Assembly (NCBI GenBank): GCA_014896535.1
Contig: JADBKE010000019.1
Coordinates: 107,312-171,311 of the forward strand
Direction of reading: 5' to 3'
Length of the DNA stretch: 64,000 nucleotides
DNA from: Candidatus Fermentithermobacillaceae bacterium
Lineage (GTDB): Bacteria > Bacillota > Sulfobacillia > Fermentithermobacillales > DUSS01
Numbering within the stretch: the stretch's first letter is position 1; the number at the start of each line of letters is the position of its first letter. A program made the translations under genes and the position numbers. The notes under the pieces are model-generated. The model did no database searches, had not been told where the DNA came from, and saw nothing but the letters and a program-made list of their open reading frames with translations. Of this stretch, positions 46,082-54,848 are shown piece by piece.

Positions 46082-46523
46082 GGGAAAATCCTCCTTTCTG
46101 TGTCTCGAGCTTTACCATTCCCGCGTTCCAGGATCGTCTGTTATTCAGCTTCAAAGTTTCTCCAGCCGCGACCGTCGCTCCTGCGATCTTTCAAGGTACT
46201 CCCATATTGACCCGATGTGCGCATGATCCTGCGACGCATTCTCGCAGGCGATATGGCGCGCCTTGAGGTGTCTTCCGTTTGAGATTCACTGTGGAAGCGG
46301 CCAGGTGTTATTCTTGTGAAGACGGAAACTGGCCGGAAAGGATGAGCGGTCTTAGCGGTGTATCTTCTGCCATCCTGCCGCCGGCCGTACGGTGAAGGCC
46401 GGTGGCGGGCAGAGTGACCGGAGCAAGCTGCGGGAAAGGAGCTGAAGACCCGGTCTTCCGGCCCCGGTTTTATTTGCCCGGCCACCTGCGACTAAGACCG
46501 GGTGCCCATCGGACCGGGCGATT
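46082..46523. other. Divergent intergenic region, no gene seen
   Basis: 442 bases between hutU and rqcH. It contains TGCGA-cgcattc-TCGCA, a GC-rich imperfect inverted repeat around 46375-46410 (GCCGGCC against GGCCGG), and GAAGACC-c-GGTCTTC near 46453. The frames here translate to Arg/Pro/Ser-rich peptides without Shine-Dalgarno support, so I call no gene. Promoters for both flanking genes should be here but none is clear. Confidence 0.5.
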
Positions 46524-48320
46524 GTGGACGGGATAACGCTTCTTGCAATAGTGGAGGACTTCCGAAAACGGCTGCCTCTGAAGGTACGCCGCATCTACCA
46601 GCCGTCTGCCTCCGAACTTCACATTCTCCTCTGGGGCAAGGACGGCGAAGTTCGCCTGGGCGTCTCGGTCGACCCGCAGTTTCCTTTCTTCGGCCCGATA
46701 CGCTCACATCCTCAGTACCCACCCACCCCTCCTTCCTTTTGCCAGCTGCTCCGTTCGAGGTTGGAGGGGCAAAGCTTGATCTGCGTCGAACAGGCGGACG
46801 CTGATAGGTATGTTTCCTTGATATTCGTCCCGCATCCATCTCTAGACTCGCCATCCACTCGCACGCTGCTTGTCTGTGACCTGCGGGGACCTCGCAGCAA
46901 CATCTTTTTGGTTGAACCCGGAGGTGCCGCGGTTTCGCCGCTGAAGAAAAAAGGCCAGGTGCGTTCGGTCCCACCGGCGGATAGCCTCGGGCGGCTCGAG
47001 GACGGCTCTTCGCCTGCCGGCGGGGCCGAGATTAAGGCGGAGCTCGACGAACGGGAGCTGAAAGAAGCACTGGAGAGCTCCATCGAACCGTGGAGGACCA
47101 TCACCAGCTTCCTTCCAGGTGCGGGCAAGGAGATTTCCATTTCCATCCTCACAGAGGCTGGTGTGACCCCCTCTCTCCCCGTTGACTTGGGCAACGCGGA
47201 TAAGATCGCCGAATGCCTTCGGCAAATGAAGAAACGGGTAGACGAGAGACGATGGGAGCCCTGCGTTTACCGGAGTCTAGAAGGTAGGCCGGTGCTGCAC
47301 GTACTTCCCGTCGCCCACCTCGAACGGATATCCAGGTTCGACTCCCCCGAGGAGGCTGCGGCTTCTTACTATGACCTGGCGGTGGCATACAGAGAGTTTC
47401 AAACTTTGAAGAGGCAGCAGATTTCCCTCCTCTCTCTGCTGCAAAGGAAGCTCTCGTCTCGGCTGGACGCTCAGGAGCGGGATAGTGTGGAAGCCTCATC
47501 TTACGAAGAGCTGAGAATCTGGGGCGAGCTCTTGTACGCTTCGGGAAAGAAGCTTCCTCCCGGATTCCGGTCGGTGCGCGTTGTCGACTACTACCAGGAT
47601 CCGCCCAGTGAGGTGGAGATACCGCTGGATCCCTCGAAGTCTCTGGAGGAAAACGCCCGGAGTTACCTTGAGAAATACAAGAAATTAAAGAGAACTCATG
47701 AACTCCTCAGGGAATCGGTGAAACGCATCAGAGAAGGGCTTGATGCCGTTCGTGAGGTGGAGGAGCTTTTGGCTTCCGCGTCCTCCAAAGAGGAACTTTT
47801 GGCTCTCGGCGACGAAATCGAGGCTATTGCTCAGCAGCATGACATCCGCCTCCGGCGGGAGGTCGGCCATGCTCCCTCATCCGGTGAAGGCCTTACCCGG
47901 ACAGTCCCGACGCGCGAACGCAGTCCTCGTGTACCCTCGTTTGCCATCGGTGAGTATCGCGTATTCGTCGGCGGAACCTCCCGGCAAAACGACTACCTCG
48001 TAACCAGGCTTTCGCGACCTGGAGACATCTGGCTTCACGCCAAAGGCGTCCCCGGAGCTCACGTCCTGATACGACCGCCCAGCGGCGTAACTGTGGAGAC
48101 GGTTGACCCGAGCGTGCTTCTGGAGGCAGCTAGAATAGCTGCAACCCGATCTCAGGCAAGGCATGCGGGTAAAGTGGACGTTGACTATACAGACGCCCGC
48201 CACGTGAAAAAACCCCCGGGTTCCAGCCCGGGATTTGTGACCTACTCGGGTCAAAAGACGTTGACCGTTTCTCTGAAGGATGGCGAGCACACCGCTCAAA
48301 AAGGGGATTCCCCTTCGTGA
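46524..48320 (+). CDS. rqcH: RqcH (NFACT family), ribosome-associated quality control factor
   Basis: Binds stalled 50S-peptidyl-tRNA complexes and recruits Ala-tRNA to tag the nascent chain. The 598-residue protein has NFACT-N (residues 1-200, starting DGITLLAIVEDFRKRLP), a coiled-coil middle (residues 290-460) and the NFACT-R domain (GEYRVFVGGTSRQNDYLV near residue 475, DIWLHAKGVPGAHVLIR, VDVDYTDARHVKKPPG). The start is GTG at 46524 with a poor Shine-Dalgarno sequence. The C-terminal part overlaps the open frame of the next gene, but that gene's real start lies 185 bases on. Confidence 0.93.
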   Translation: MDGITLLAIVEDFRKRLPLKVRRIYQPSASELHILLWGKDGEVRLGVSVDPQFPFFGPIRSHPQYPPTPPSFCQLLRSRLEGQSLICVEQADADRYVSLIFVPHPSLDSPSTRTLLVCDLRGPRSNIFLVEPGGAAVSPLKKKGQVRSVPPADSLGRLEDGSSPAGGAEIKAELDERELKEALESSIEPWRTITSFLPGAGKEISISILTEAGVTPSLPVDLGNADKIAECLRQMKKRVDERRWEPCVYRSLEGRPVLHVLPVAHLERISRFDSPEEAAASYYDLAVAYREFQTLKRQQISLLSLLQRKLSSRLDAQERDSVEASSYEELRIWGELLYASGKKLPPGFRSVRVVDYYQDPPSEVEIPLDPSKSLEENARSYLEKYKKLKRTHELLRESVKRIREGLDAVREVEELLASASSKEELLALGDEIEAIAQQHDIRLRREVGHAPSSGEGLTRTVPTRERSPRVPSFAIGEYRVFVGGTSRQNDYLVTRLSRPGDIWLHAKGVPGAHVLIRPPSGVTVETVDPSVLLEAARIAATRSQARHAGKVDVDYTDARHVKKPPGSSPGFVTYSGQKTLTVSLKDGEHTAQKGDSPS

Positions 48321-48504
48321 TATACTTACTCCTGGCCCGGACCTCCTCGAGGTCCTTCCGGTCGACTCGGCATCCAGGGCTGAAAGAGAGGCTCTCCGGT
48401 TTGGAGGGATTGAAAACCTCCGGGCTTGTGGAGAACTATTGGAGGAACTGTTTGCTTGGCGGTCCAGGTTACAGAGCGTTCGGAACCGAGGACGGTGTCC
48501 GGCG

Positions 48505-50388
48505 GTGAAAGAGTTTCGAACGAGTTTGAGAGCGAAAAGCTTATGGAGCGTTGCGGTTTTGATAGCGGTTCTCATCCTCGTAGCGGTCCTCAGCACTTTT
48601 TTCTTCTGGAAACTCCGTTCGACTTTTGACAGGGTTCTTGCGGAAAACTACCGCAGCGTCGTCGCTGCCGAGAGCATGGTAGCTGCCCTGGAGCGGCAGG
48701 ATTCCGGAGTGCTCCTTTACGTTTCGGGGGAGCGAGAATTGGGCGCGAGCATCGTCGAAGCGAGCAATTCCGATTTCATGATCTGGTATGCTCGAGCCGT
48801 GGACAACATCACCATTCCCGGCGAGCGGGAGGTTCTGGCGAACATCAGGGAAGAATACGCCAAGTACACTTCCGGCTATCTCACGCTCAGGGATGTCATA
48901 GCATCGTCCGGTGTGGATCAGGCGAGGCGGTTTTACATCGACAACATGCTCCCGGTGTTCAACAGGTTGAGAAATCTCTGCGCCGAACTGCAAAAGATGA
49001 ATCACGACAACATGATCAAAGCCAACGAGATCGCCGGGACAGAAGCTAAAAGAGCAATGCTTTCCGTAGCCGTGTTCACATTGGTGGCAGTGGTGGTCTC
49101 GGCAGCCCTCGCCACCCGCAGCTTGGCGGCTATCTTTGACCCCATATCGCGACTAAAAGAAAACATCCGTCGCATCGCCCGCGGCCATCTTGACGAAGAG
49201 ATAGAAGTGAAGACCGCCGATGAGGTCGGGGAGCTGGCTCGCGAGTTCGTAGCGATGATGCATAGCATAAAGGAGAGGGACGCGGAATCCATCCGCCGGG
49301 TCGAGAACCAGAAGGCCAAGCTGGAGGGGATGATAGACAGCCTGACCGATGGAGTGATCCTCCTGGACTCCGCATTCACCGTGGAAATGATGAACCCGGT
49401 GGCCGAAGATATCACGGGAGTTCGCGAAGACCGGGCGGCGGGCAAGCATTTCCTTGAGATATTGAACGACCCGGGTCTTTTTTCGGTGATAAGGTCTTCC
49501 GCGTCGCCGCGAATGCCTGACAGCCTGCCCGGAAAGGCCGGGACCGGTGAGGGATACGTTCTTGAGATTCCCGGCAAGGAAAAGGGAAAGCGTCGTTACT
49601 ACGCCGTTCACGCCGCTCCTATCAGAACCAAGCAAGGCCAGTTTGCGGGAATCGCCGTGATATTCACCGATGTTACGAGGTACAAGGAAATCGACGACTT
49701 GAAGTCCCGCCTGGTGTCGACGGTATCCCACGAATTCAGGACGCCGCTCACATCCATTACCATGAGCGTCGGGCTGTTGCTGGAGCTTGACGCCCTTAGA
49801 GCTGATCCGCGAGCGCGGGAGCTTCTGGAGATCATCAAAGACGATGCGGAAAGGCTCACACGGATCGTCTCCGGTCTCCTGGACCTGTCGCGGGTTCAGG
49901 AGGGCAAGATCGAGCTCCGCAAGGTGCCCATAAGGGCGCGGGAGATCATTAACGAATCCGCGAGACCACTTCTCGCGCAGTTTGACGCCAAAAAGATCCA
50001 CTTTGTCGTCGACGTGGAGGAAGACTTCACGGTTCAAGCCGACCCCGACAAAATCGTGTGGGTCATATCCAACTTGCTGGGGAACGCCCTGCGGTACACA
50101 CCCGAACAAGGGACGATCGTAGCCGGTGCCCGTCAGGACGACGGTGAGGTTCGGTTTTTCGTTTCCGATACCGGTGTGGGCATTCCCTCTGAGTACCATA
50201 AGCGAATATTCGAGCGTTTCGTCCAGGTGAAGGATGGCCGGGTGTCCGTACCCAGGGGAGGAGCGGGGTTGGGTCTCGCCATTTCTCGGGAAATTGTGGA
50301 AGCTCACGGCGGGAAGATATGGGTGGAAAGCGAGCCCGGAAAAGGGAGTACCTTTATTTTCACGCTTCCCAAATCGTCGCAGACGTGA
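48505..50388 (+). CDS. Membrane sensor histidine kinase (sensor-HAMP-PAS-HisKA-HATPase)
   Basis: A 627-residue kinase. Membrane helices at about 14-35 and 184-206 flank a 150-residue helical sensor domain with CHASE3-like features (VLAENYRSVVAAESMVAALERQ). Then come HAMP (DPISRLKENIRRIARGHLDEE), PAS (LEGMIDSLTDGVILLDSAF), the phospho-histidine box VSHEFRTPLTS (His about 409) and the ATPase lobe (NLLGNALRYT, DTGVGIP, GAGLGLAISREIV). The reading frame is open from 48280, overlapping rqcH; GTG at 48505 with GAGGA upstream is the likely start. It is followed by two response regulators and potassium uptake genes, suggesting control of osmotic or potassium status. Confidence 0.9.
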   Translation: MKEFRTSLRAKSLWSVAVLIAVLILVAVLSTFFFWKLRSTFDRVLAENYRSVVAAESMVAALERQDSGVLLYVSGERELGASIVEASNSDFMIWYARAVDNITIPGEREVLANIREEYAKYTSGYLTLRDVIASSGVDQARRFYIDNMLPVFNRLRNLCAELQKMNHDNMIKANEIAGTEAKRAMLSVAVFTLVAVVVSAALATRSLAAIFDPISRLKENIRRIARGHLDEEIEVKTADEVGELAREFVAMMHSIKERDAESIRRVENQKAKLEGMIDSLTDGVILLDSAFTVEMMNPVAEDITGVREDRAAGKHFLEILNDPGLFSVIRSSASPRMPDSLPGKAGTGEGYVLEIPGKEKGKRRYYAVHAAPIRTKQGQFAGIAVIFTDVTRYKEIDDLKSRLVSTVSHEFRTPLTSITMSVGLLLELDALRADPRARELLEIIKDDAERLTRIVSGLLDLSRVQEGKIELRKVPIRAREIINESARPLLAQFDAKKIHFVVDVEEDFTVQADPDKIVWVISNLLGNALRYTPEQGTIVAGARQDDGEVRFFVSDTGVGIPSEYHKRIFERFVQVKDGRVSVPRGGAGLGLAISREIVEAHGGKIWVESEPGKGSTFIFTLPKSSQT

Positions 50389-50509
50389 TGAGCGACGTTC
50401 CGACAACGAACGAGGCGTTATCGAATCAAGCCGGAACCCGCAGTACCTCATCGCTTGTGGGGAGACACCGGCTTAGCGCAGGGTCATTGAGTTGAAAGGA
50501 TGTCTCAGG

Positions 50510-50908
50510 ATGACTTGTCCGGAGCACGGCGGTGGAAGTCCTACCGCCCCCTTGATCCTGATAATCGAGGACGACACGCATATATCCATGGCGGTCCGAA
50601 TTTGCCTGGAAAAGGCAGGTTTCAGGGTAGCGACCGCGTTGGACGGCGTAGACGGCCTCGAACAGGCGTTCTCCCTGAGGCCTTCTCTCATCCTGTTGGA
50701 TCTCCTTCTGCCCAAGCTTGACGGCCATATGGTCCTAAAAGCCCTAAGACAGGACGAGAGAACGTCGTCGATCCCCGTAGTAGTTCTCAGCGCCGTGGCC
50801 GATCCCGCCGAGCGAGAGGCCGCTCTTGAGGAAGGAGCTGCGGATTATATCGTCAAGCCGTTTACTCCCCAAGAGTTGCTATCTGTCGTAAGGCGGGAAC
50901 TGCCGTAA
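50510..50908 (+). CDS. Single-domain response regulator
   Basis: A 132-residue receiver with no output domain. Phosphorylation-site features are LIIEDD (acidic pocket near residue 20), the acceptor aspartate in LILLDLLLPKLDG (about residue 64), the conserved Ser in VVLSAVAD and Lys in YIVKPFTP (about residue 116). It begins with an extra dozen residues (MTCPEHGGGSPTAP). The ATG at 50510 has AAAGGA upstream; a TTG at 50492 is an alternative start. It lies between the histidine kinase and another receiver, so a phosphorelay or shared kinase is probable. Confidence 0.9.
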   Translation: MTCPEHGGGSPTAPLILIIEDDTHISMAVRICLEKAGFRVATALDGVDGLEQAFSLRPSLILLDLLLPKLDGHMVLKALRQDERTSSIPVVVLSAVADPAEREAALEEGAADYIVKPFTPQELLSVVRRELP

Positions 50909-50962
50909 CTTGCGCCTGGGACGGGGGTGTGCAAAGATCTTGAGCAAAAGGAGATGGTCGAG

Positions 50963-51697
50963 GTGGAAAGCATTTCTGGGAAAGTCCTCGTGGTTGACGA
51001 TGATAAATCGATAAGAGTAACGATTTCACAGGCCCTCGAGAGCGCAGGCTTCACCGTGGTCACTGCCGTGGACGGGCAGCACGCGCTGGACAAGTTGGCC
51101 GAGGAAACCGACTACGACGTGGTTCTCCTGGACATGAAAATGCCTGGCCTTGACGGGATGGAGGTGCTCCGTAAGATCAAGGAAATGAAGCCGCTTATGC
51201 CCGTCATCATGGTGACGGGTTACGGCACCGTGGAGACGGCTGTCGAGGCCATGAAGCTCGGAGCAGTGGACTTCATACAGAAACCGTTCTCTCCCGAAGA
51301 AATCCGGAGCATCGTGAAGAGAGTCGTGGAACGGAAAAAGCTAGAGGAGGGCGGTCTTTACTCCTTCGAGCATTTCGTCGAGTACGCGAAGAAAGCTGCG
51401 GTCCAACGGGATCTGGACAAAGCGATGGAGCACCTCAAGAACGCTTTGAGGGTCGATCCCACGAAACCGGAACCCTTCTACCTGATGGGAGTGATCCTGG
51501 AAGTCCAGGGCAAAGTGGATATGGCCCAGCGCATGTACCGCGCGGCGCTCGTCATGGATCCCAGTTACAGGCCTGCTCTGGACAATCTGAATAGAACCGT
51601 CGAATATGCCCGCAGGCGCGAGCGCCCCGATCTCGACTCTCTGGTGCAACACACCGACAAAGCCGAAGCCACCGCAGAAACGAAGCCGGTGGTTTGA
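50963..51697 (+). CDS. Response regulator with C-terminal TPR domain
   Basis: A 244-residue protein: receiver domain (KVLVVDDDKSIR, acceptor aspartate in VVLLDMKMPGLDG about residue 57, Lys in IQKPFSPEE) followed by a helical TPR section (DKAMEHLKNALRVDPTKPEPF and VDMAQRMYRAALVMDPSYRPA) and a polar tail. No DNA-binding or enzymatic output domain is present, so signalling is likely by protein contact. GTG at 50963 is preferred as AAAAGGAG lies nine bases before it; the frame is open from another GTG at 50927. Co-directional with the kinase upstream and trkA-like genes downstream. Confidence 0.88.
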   Translation: MESISGKVLVVDDDKSIRVTISQALESAGFTVVTAVDGQHALDKLAEETDYDVVLLDMKMPGLDGMEVLRKIKEMKPLMPVIMVTGYGTVETAVEAMKLGAVDFIQKPFSPEEIRSIVKRVVERKKLEEGGLYSFEHFVEYAKKAAVQRDLDKAMEHLKNALRVDPTKPEPFYLMGVILEVQGKVDMAQRMYRAALVMDPSYRPALDNLNRTVEYARRRERPDLDSLVQHTDKAEATAETKPVV

Positions 51698-51742
51698 GAC
51701 GGGACCTCTCACCTATGGAGGACTTGAGGAGCGAATCGCGAT

Positions 51743-52408
51743 ATGTATGGGATAATCGTGGGATGCGGAAGGCTGGGTTCAACCCTGGCCCTTTTCTTAT
51801 CCGGCGAAGGTCATGACGTAGTCGTGATAGACAAAGATCCGGCGAGCTTCCGTCGTCTGGGTTCCGGATTCAACGGCAGAACCATAACGGGGACCGGGAT
51901 AGACGAGGATGTGCTGCGGCGCGCCGGAATCGAGAAGGCCGACTTCGTGGTTTTGGCCACGTCGTCGGATGCGGTAAACCTCATGGCCGGTCAAGTCGCC
52001 AGGAAGATTTTCGGCGTAAAAAAGGTCATCGCGCGGATATTCGAGCCCGAGAAAGAGGAGATATACCGGGACCTCGAGATAGAGGCAATCTCCTTTACCC
52101 GCGTTGCGGTCCGGGAGATCGTCGACGCGCTGGAGCTCGATGGCATGGTCAAGAAAATGAGTCTCGGAGCGGGAGCCGCAGATCTCGTAACCTTCAGAGC
52201 GGGACCAAAGATCGCCGGTAAAACCTGCGCTGACATTTCCATTCCCCGCAAGATTAAAATCGTGTCCATATCCCGGCAGGAGCATACCACCATAGCTGAG
52301 GACGGAGACGTGATAAAAGAGGGCGATTTCATAGCAGCCCTTGTTCGGGTGGACGCCCGGGAACTTGCCCGTGACATCTTCGGCATTCCAGACGGGGGCG
52401 GGATGTAG
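51743..52408 (+). CDS. TrkA/KtrA-type potassium uptake regulator, copy 1
   Basis: A 221-residue RCK protein gating a TrkH/KtrB channel. An RCK_N Rossmann domain (MYGIIVGCGRLGSTLALFLS, aspartate in VVIDKD) is followed by an RCK_C domain (residues 140-210, VTFRAGPKIAGKTCADIS). It contacts the membrane subunit from the cytoplasm and binds nucleotide. A second, different RCK gene follows after one base, and trkH a little further on. ATG with GAGGAG upstream. Confidence 0.93.
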   Translation: MYGIIVGCGRLGSTLALFLSGEGHDVVVIDKDPASFRRLGSGFNGRTITGTGIDEDVLRRAGIEKADFVVLATSSDAVNLMAGQVARKIFGVKKVIARIFEPEKEEIYRDLEIEAISFTRVAVREIVDALELDGMVKKMSLGAGAADLVTFRAGPKIAGKTCADISIPRKIKIVSISRQEHTTIAEDGDVIKEGDFIAALVRVDARELARDIFGIPDGGGM

Positions 52409-52409
52409 T

Positions 52410-53084
52410 ATGAAAGTTGTGGTCGTCGGAGGGGGCAAAGTCGGGTATTACCTCGTAAAAACGCTGCTCGAAGCGGGGCACTCCGTGTCGCTGGTCGAGC
52501 GGAACGAAGAAGTGGCGCGGCGGCTCGCCGAAGACCTTGGTATCCTGGTGGTCAACGGAGACGGGACCAATCAGTACGACCTCGCCGACGCCGGCTGTGA
52601 CGAAGCCGACGTCGTCGCGGCCGTTACCGGGAAAGACGAGGAAAACCTGATCGTGTGCCAGGTAGCTAAGCGGTACTTCGGTACGAAAAGGATTGTAGCT
52701 CGAATCAACAACCCCAAGAACGAGGCGACCTTCGCGGCGTTGGGAATCGACATGGCGGTGTCCAGCACATCTATGATAGCCCGGATGATCCAGGAGGAAG
52801 TGGTGCTCGACAGAGTCCGAAGGCTCTTGCCCCTGGGCAGGGGTGATATCTCTCTAGTGGAAATAGATCTGGACGAATCCTCGGCTGCGGCGGAACGAAC
52901 CGTTCGCGAGCTCGGCCAGAAGCTTCCGGCCGATTGCGTTCTAGTATCAGTGGTGAGAGAGAACACCGTCGTCTTTCCCCGCGGTGATACGGTCCTCAAG
53001 CCGAAAGACGTCGTGATAGCTATTGCCTCCAAAGGAAGCGAAGATGAGCTCCGGAATGTTCTGATAGGGAAAAGACGGCCATGA
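52410..53084 (+). CDS. TrkA/KtrA-type potassium uptake regulator, copy 2
   Basis: A 224-residue RCK protein similar in layout to its upstream neighbour but clearly diverged. It starts MKVVVVGGGKVGYYLVKTLL, has the Rossmann aspartate/glutamate SLVERNEEVA and GDGTNQ, and a C-terminal RCK_C region (AERTVRELGQKLPADCVLVS). Paired single-RCK subunits beside one TrkH suggest a hetero-octameric ring rather than a homomer. Only one base separates the genes, so they are translationally coupled. The open frame extends upstream to 52341, but the ATG at 52410 fits the family. Confidence 0.93.
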   Translation: MKVVVVGGGKVGYYLVKTLLEAGHSVSLVERNEEVARRLAEDLGILVVNGDGTNQYDLADAGCDEADVVAAVTGKDEENLIVCQVAKRYFGTKRIVARINNPKNEATFAALGIDMAVSSTSMIARMIQEEVVLDRVRRLLPLGRGDISLVEIDLDESSAAAERTVRELGQKLPADCVLVSVVRENTVVFPRGDTVLKPKDVVIAIASKGSEDELRNVLIGKRRP

Positions 53085-53176
53085 GGCCTGAGTGGCGGAC
53101 GGTTGCGTCCGGAAGTGGCGGGTTGAGTAATTGAGCAACTGCAACGAACGGCGATCATGAGCAGAGGTGTATCCGT

Positions 53177-53308
53177 GTGTTAACCAGAAAGGGCAAAATT
53201 ACGGTGGGCAACATGGTTCTCGGGATTATGGTGGAAACAGGCGCAGCTCTGGCTCTTGCCGCGTTTTTATGCGTCTGCGCATGGATCTTGTTTAACCTCT
53301 TGAAGTAA
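53177..53308 (+). CDS. 43-residue membrane peptide between trkA-like and trkH genes
   Basis: A short gene read from GTG at 53177 to TAA at 53308. The product begins MLTRKGKITVGNMVLGIMV and continues as one hydrophobic helix (LALAAFLCVCAWILF), ending NLLK. Positively charged residues precede the helix, so the N-terminus is expected inside. AGAGGTG lies at a suitable distance. It fills a 236-base gap in an otherwise tight potassium uptake unit and ends 20 bases before the trkH start. A small accessory subunit comparable in role to KdpF is conceivable, but no similarity is claimed. Confidence 0.6.
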   Translation: MLTRKGKITVGNMVLGIMVETGAALALAAFLCVCAWILFNLLK

Positions 53309-53328
53309 CGAGAAGCCAGGTGAGCGCC

Positions 53329-54837
53329 GTGAAAATCGCACGAGGACTCAGCAAAACCGAACTTTTGAACATCCTGTTTTACACAGGCAAGGTGGTTCTG
53401 TGGCTTGGCGCCCTGATGGTCATCCCCGCGGTAGTAGCAGTCATCTTTCGAGAATGGGCGCCCTTTTTCGATTTTCTCATCGGAATCGGACTGAGCTTGT
53501 GCGTGGGGCTCATCTTCGTACTCGCGGGCAGACCGGTCGAAAGGGGACTCACGTGGACCCAGGGATTCGCCGTAGCTTCTTTCTCCTGGATCGTTGCCAT
53601 GTTTCTCGCGGCGGTCCCGTACTACCTCAGCGGTCACTGGAACGCGTACCTTGACGCGCTGTTCGACGTCATGAGCGGGTTCACCACCACGGGAGTGGTC
53701 CTCGTCCAGGATCTCGACCACATCGCCGTGTCCGTCAACGCGTGGAGACATCTTCTCACTTATGTGGGAGGCCAGGGTATGGTCGTCTTGGCCCTCACGG
53801 TTCTGTCGCGCGGCCTGCCTGGTGCGTTCAAGCTTTACGTGGGGGAAGCCAAGGATGAACGGCTTATGCCGAGCGTCGGGGAGACGGCCAAGGCCATATG
53901 GTTCATCAGCGTCATATACCTCATCATCGGCACCCTCGTATTATCCGTCTCCGCTATGGCCATCGGAATAGATCCCGTAAGAGCACTTCTTCACGGAGCT
54001 TTCGTCTTCATGGGTGCGTGGAGCACCGGAGGATTTGCGCCCCAGTCCCAAAATATCGCTTACTATCATAGTTTCCTGTTCGAAGCTGCCACCGTTCCCT
54101 TCCTCATAGCCGGCTCGCTCAACTTCGGACTGCACTACGCCATCTGGAACGGCCGCCGGAGAGAGATATTGAAGAACATCGAAACTCAGGTTTTCGCCAC
54201 GGTCCTGACAATCCTCACCCTCGTCGGGCTGGGAGCGACCATCGTGTCGCGAACTTACGATGGGCCTCTGGCTCTGGCCAGGCGTGTGGTCTACCAGTTC
54301 ATCTCCGCGCAAACCACAACGGGATTTGCCACGATATACCCGGCGCAATTCGCGAACGAGTGGCCGGTGCTGGCGATCCTAGCGATCAGTATATCTATGC
54401 TCTTCGGGGCCAGCGCGAGTTCGACGGCAGGCGGTTTTAAGGGAGTGCGCGTGGGAATGGTCGTTAAATCCCTCAAGCACGAAGTGAGAAAGCTGATGTC
54501 GCCCGAGTCGGCGGTGGTCGTGGAAAAGATGCACATGGGCGAAGACATAGTGCTCGAGGACAGAAACGTCAAACTGGCCTCACTCATTATCCTGCTCTAT
54601 CTGGTCATATTCACCGCCGGGGTGCTGGTGGGAGTTGCCTATGGTTATCCTCTTCCCCAGGCCATCTTCGAATCCGCGTCGGTGACGGGAAACGTCGGGC
54701 TCTCGTCGGGTGTCACCGCGCCATCTATGCCGTGGCCCATGAAGGTCTTGTACATTTTCATGATGTGGATCGCTAGGCTCGAGTTTATGTCGGTGCTGGT
54801 TTTGTTCGGCTTGATCTTCAAATTGACCAAAAAGTGA
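53329..54837 (+). CDS. TrkH/KtrB-type potassium (or sodium) transporter
   Basis: Membrane channel subunit for K+ uptake, 502 residues, with eight membrane helices and four P-loops. The four selectivity-filter segments can be read: SGFTTTGVVL, GAWSTGGFAP, AQTTTGFATI and SVTGNVGLSS. The glycine is present in each. A conserved turn SSTAGGFKGVRVG is near residue 367. GTG at 53329 is preferred, with AGGTGAG upstream, over GTG at 53320. Preceded by two RCK regulators and a small membrane peptide. Confidence 0.93.
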   Translation: MKIARGLSKTELLNILFYTGKVVLWLGALMVIPAVVAVIFREWAPFFDFLIGIGLSLCVGLIFVLAGRPVERGLTWTQGFAVASFSWIVAMFLAAVPYYLSGHWNAYLDALFDVMSGFTTTGVVLVQDLDHIAVSVNAWRHLLTYVGGQGMVVLALTVLSRGLPGAFKLYVGEAKDERLMPSVGETAKAIWFISVIYLIIGTLVLSVSAMAIGIDPVRALLHGAFVFMGAWSTGGFAPQSQNIAYYHSFLFEAATVPFLIAGSLNFGLHYAIWNGRRREILKNIETQVFATVLTILTLVGLGATIVSRTYDGPLALARRVVYQFISAQTTTGFATIYPAQFANEWPVLAILAISISMLFGASASSTAGGFKGVRVGMVVKSLKHEVRKLMSPESAVVVEKMHMGEDIVLEDRNVKLASLIILLYLVIFTAGVLVGVAYGYPLPQAIFESASVTGNVGLSSGVTAPSMPWPMKVLYIFMMWIARLEFMSVLVLFGLIFKLTKK

Positions 54838-54848
54838 GGGGATCCGGT

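Noticed and set aside
46141-46485. 114-codon minus-strand open frame upstream of hutU
   Set aside because: Arg/Ser/Pro-rich, no Shine-Dalgarno sequence, lies in a region with inverted repeats and divergent promoters.
48280-48504. Upstream extension of the histidine kinase reading frame into rqcH
   Set aside because: The extra 75 codons have no membrane or sensor features, overlap rqcH, and a GTG with a ribosome binding site at 48505 gives a normal kinase start.
49153-50451. 432-codon open frame opposite the histidine kinase
   Set aside because: Mirrors the kinase codons; no Shine-Dalgarno sequence and no recognisable domain.
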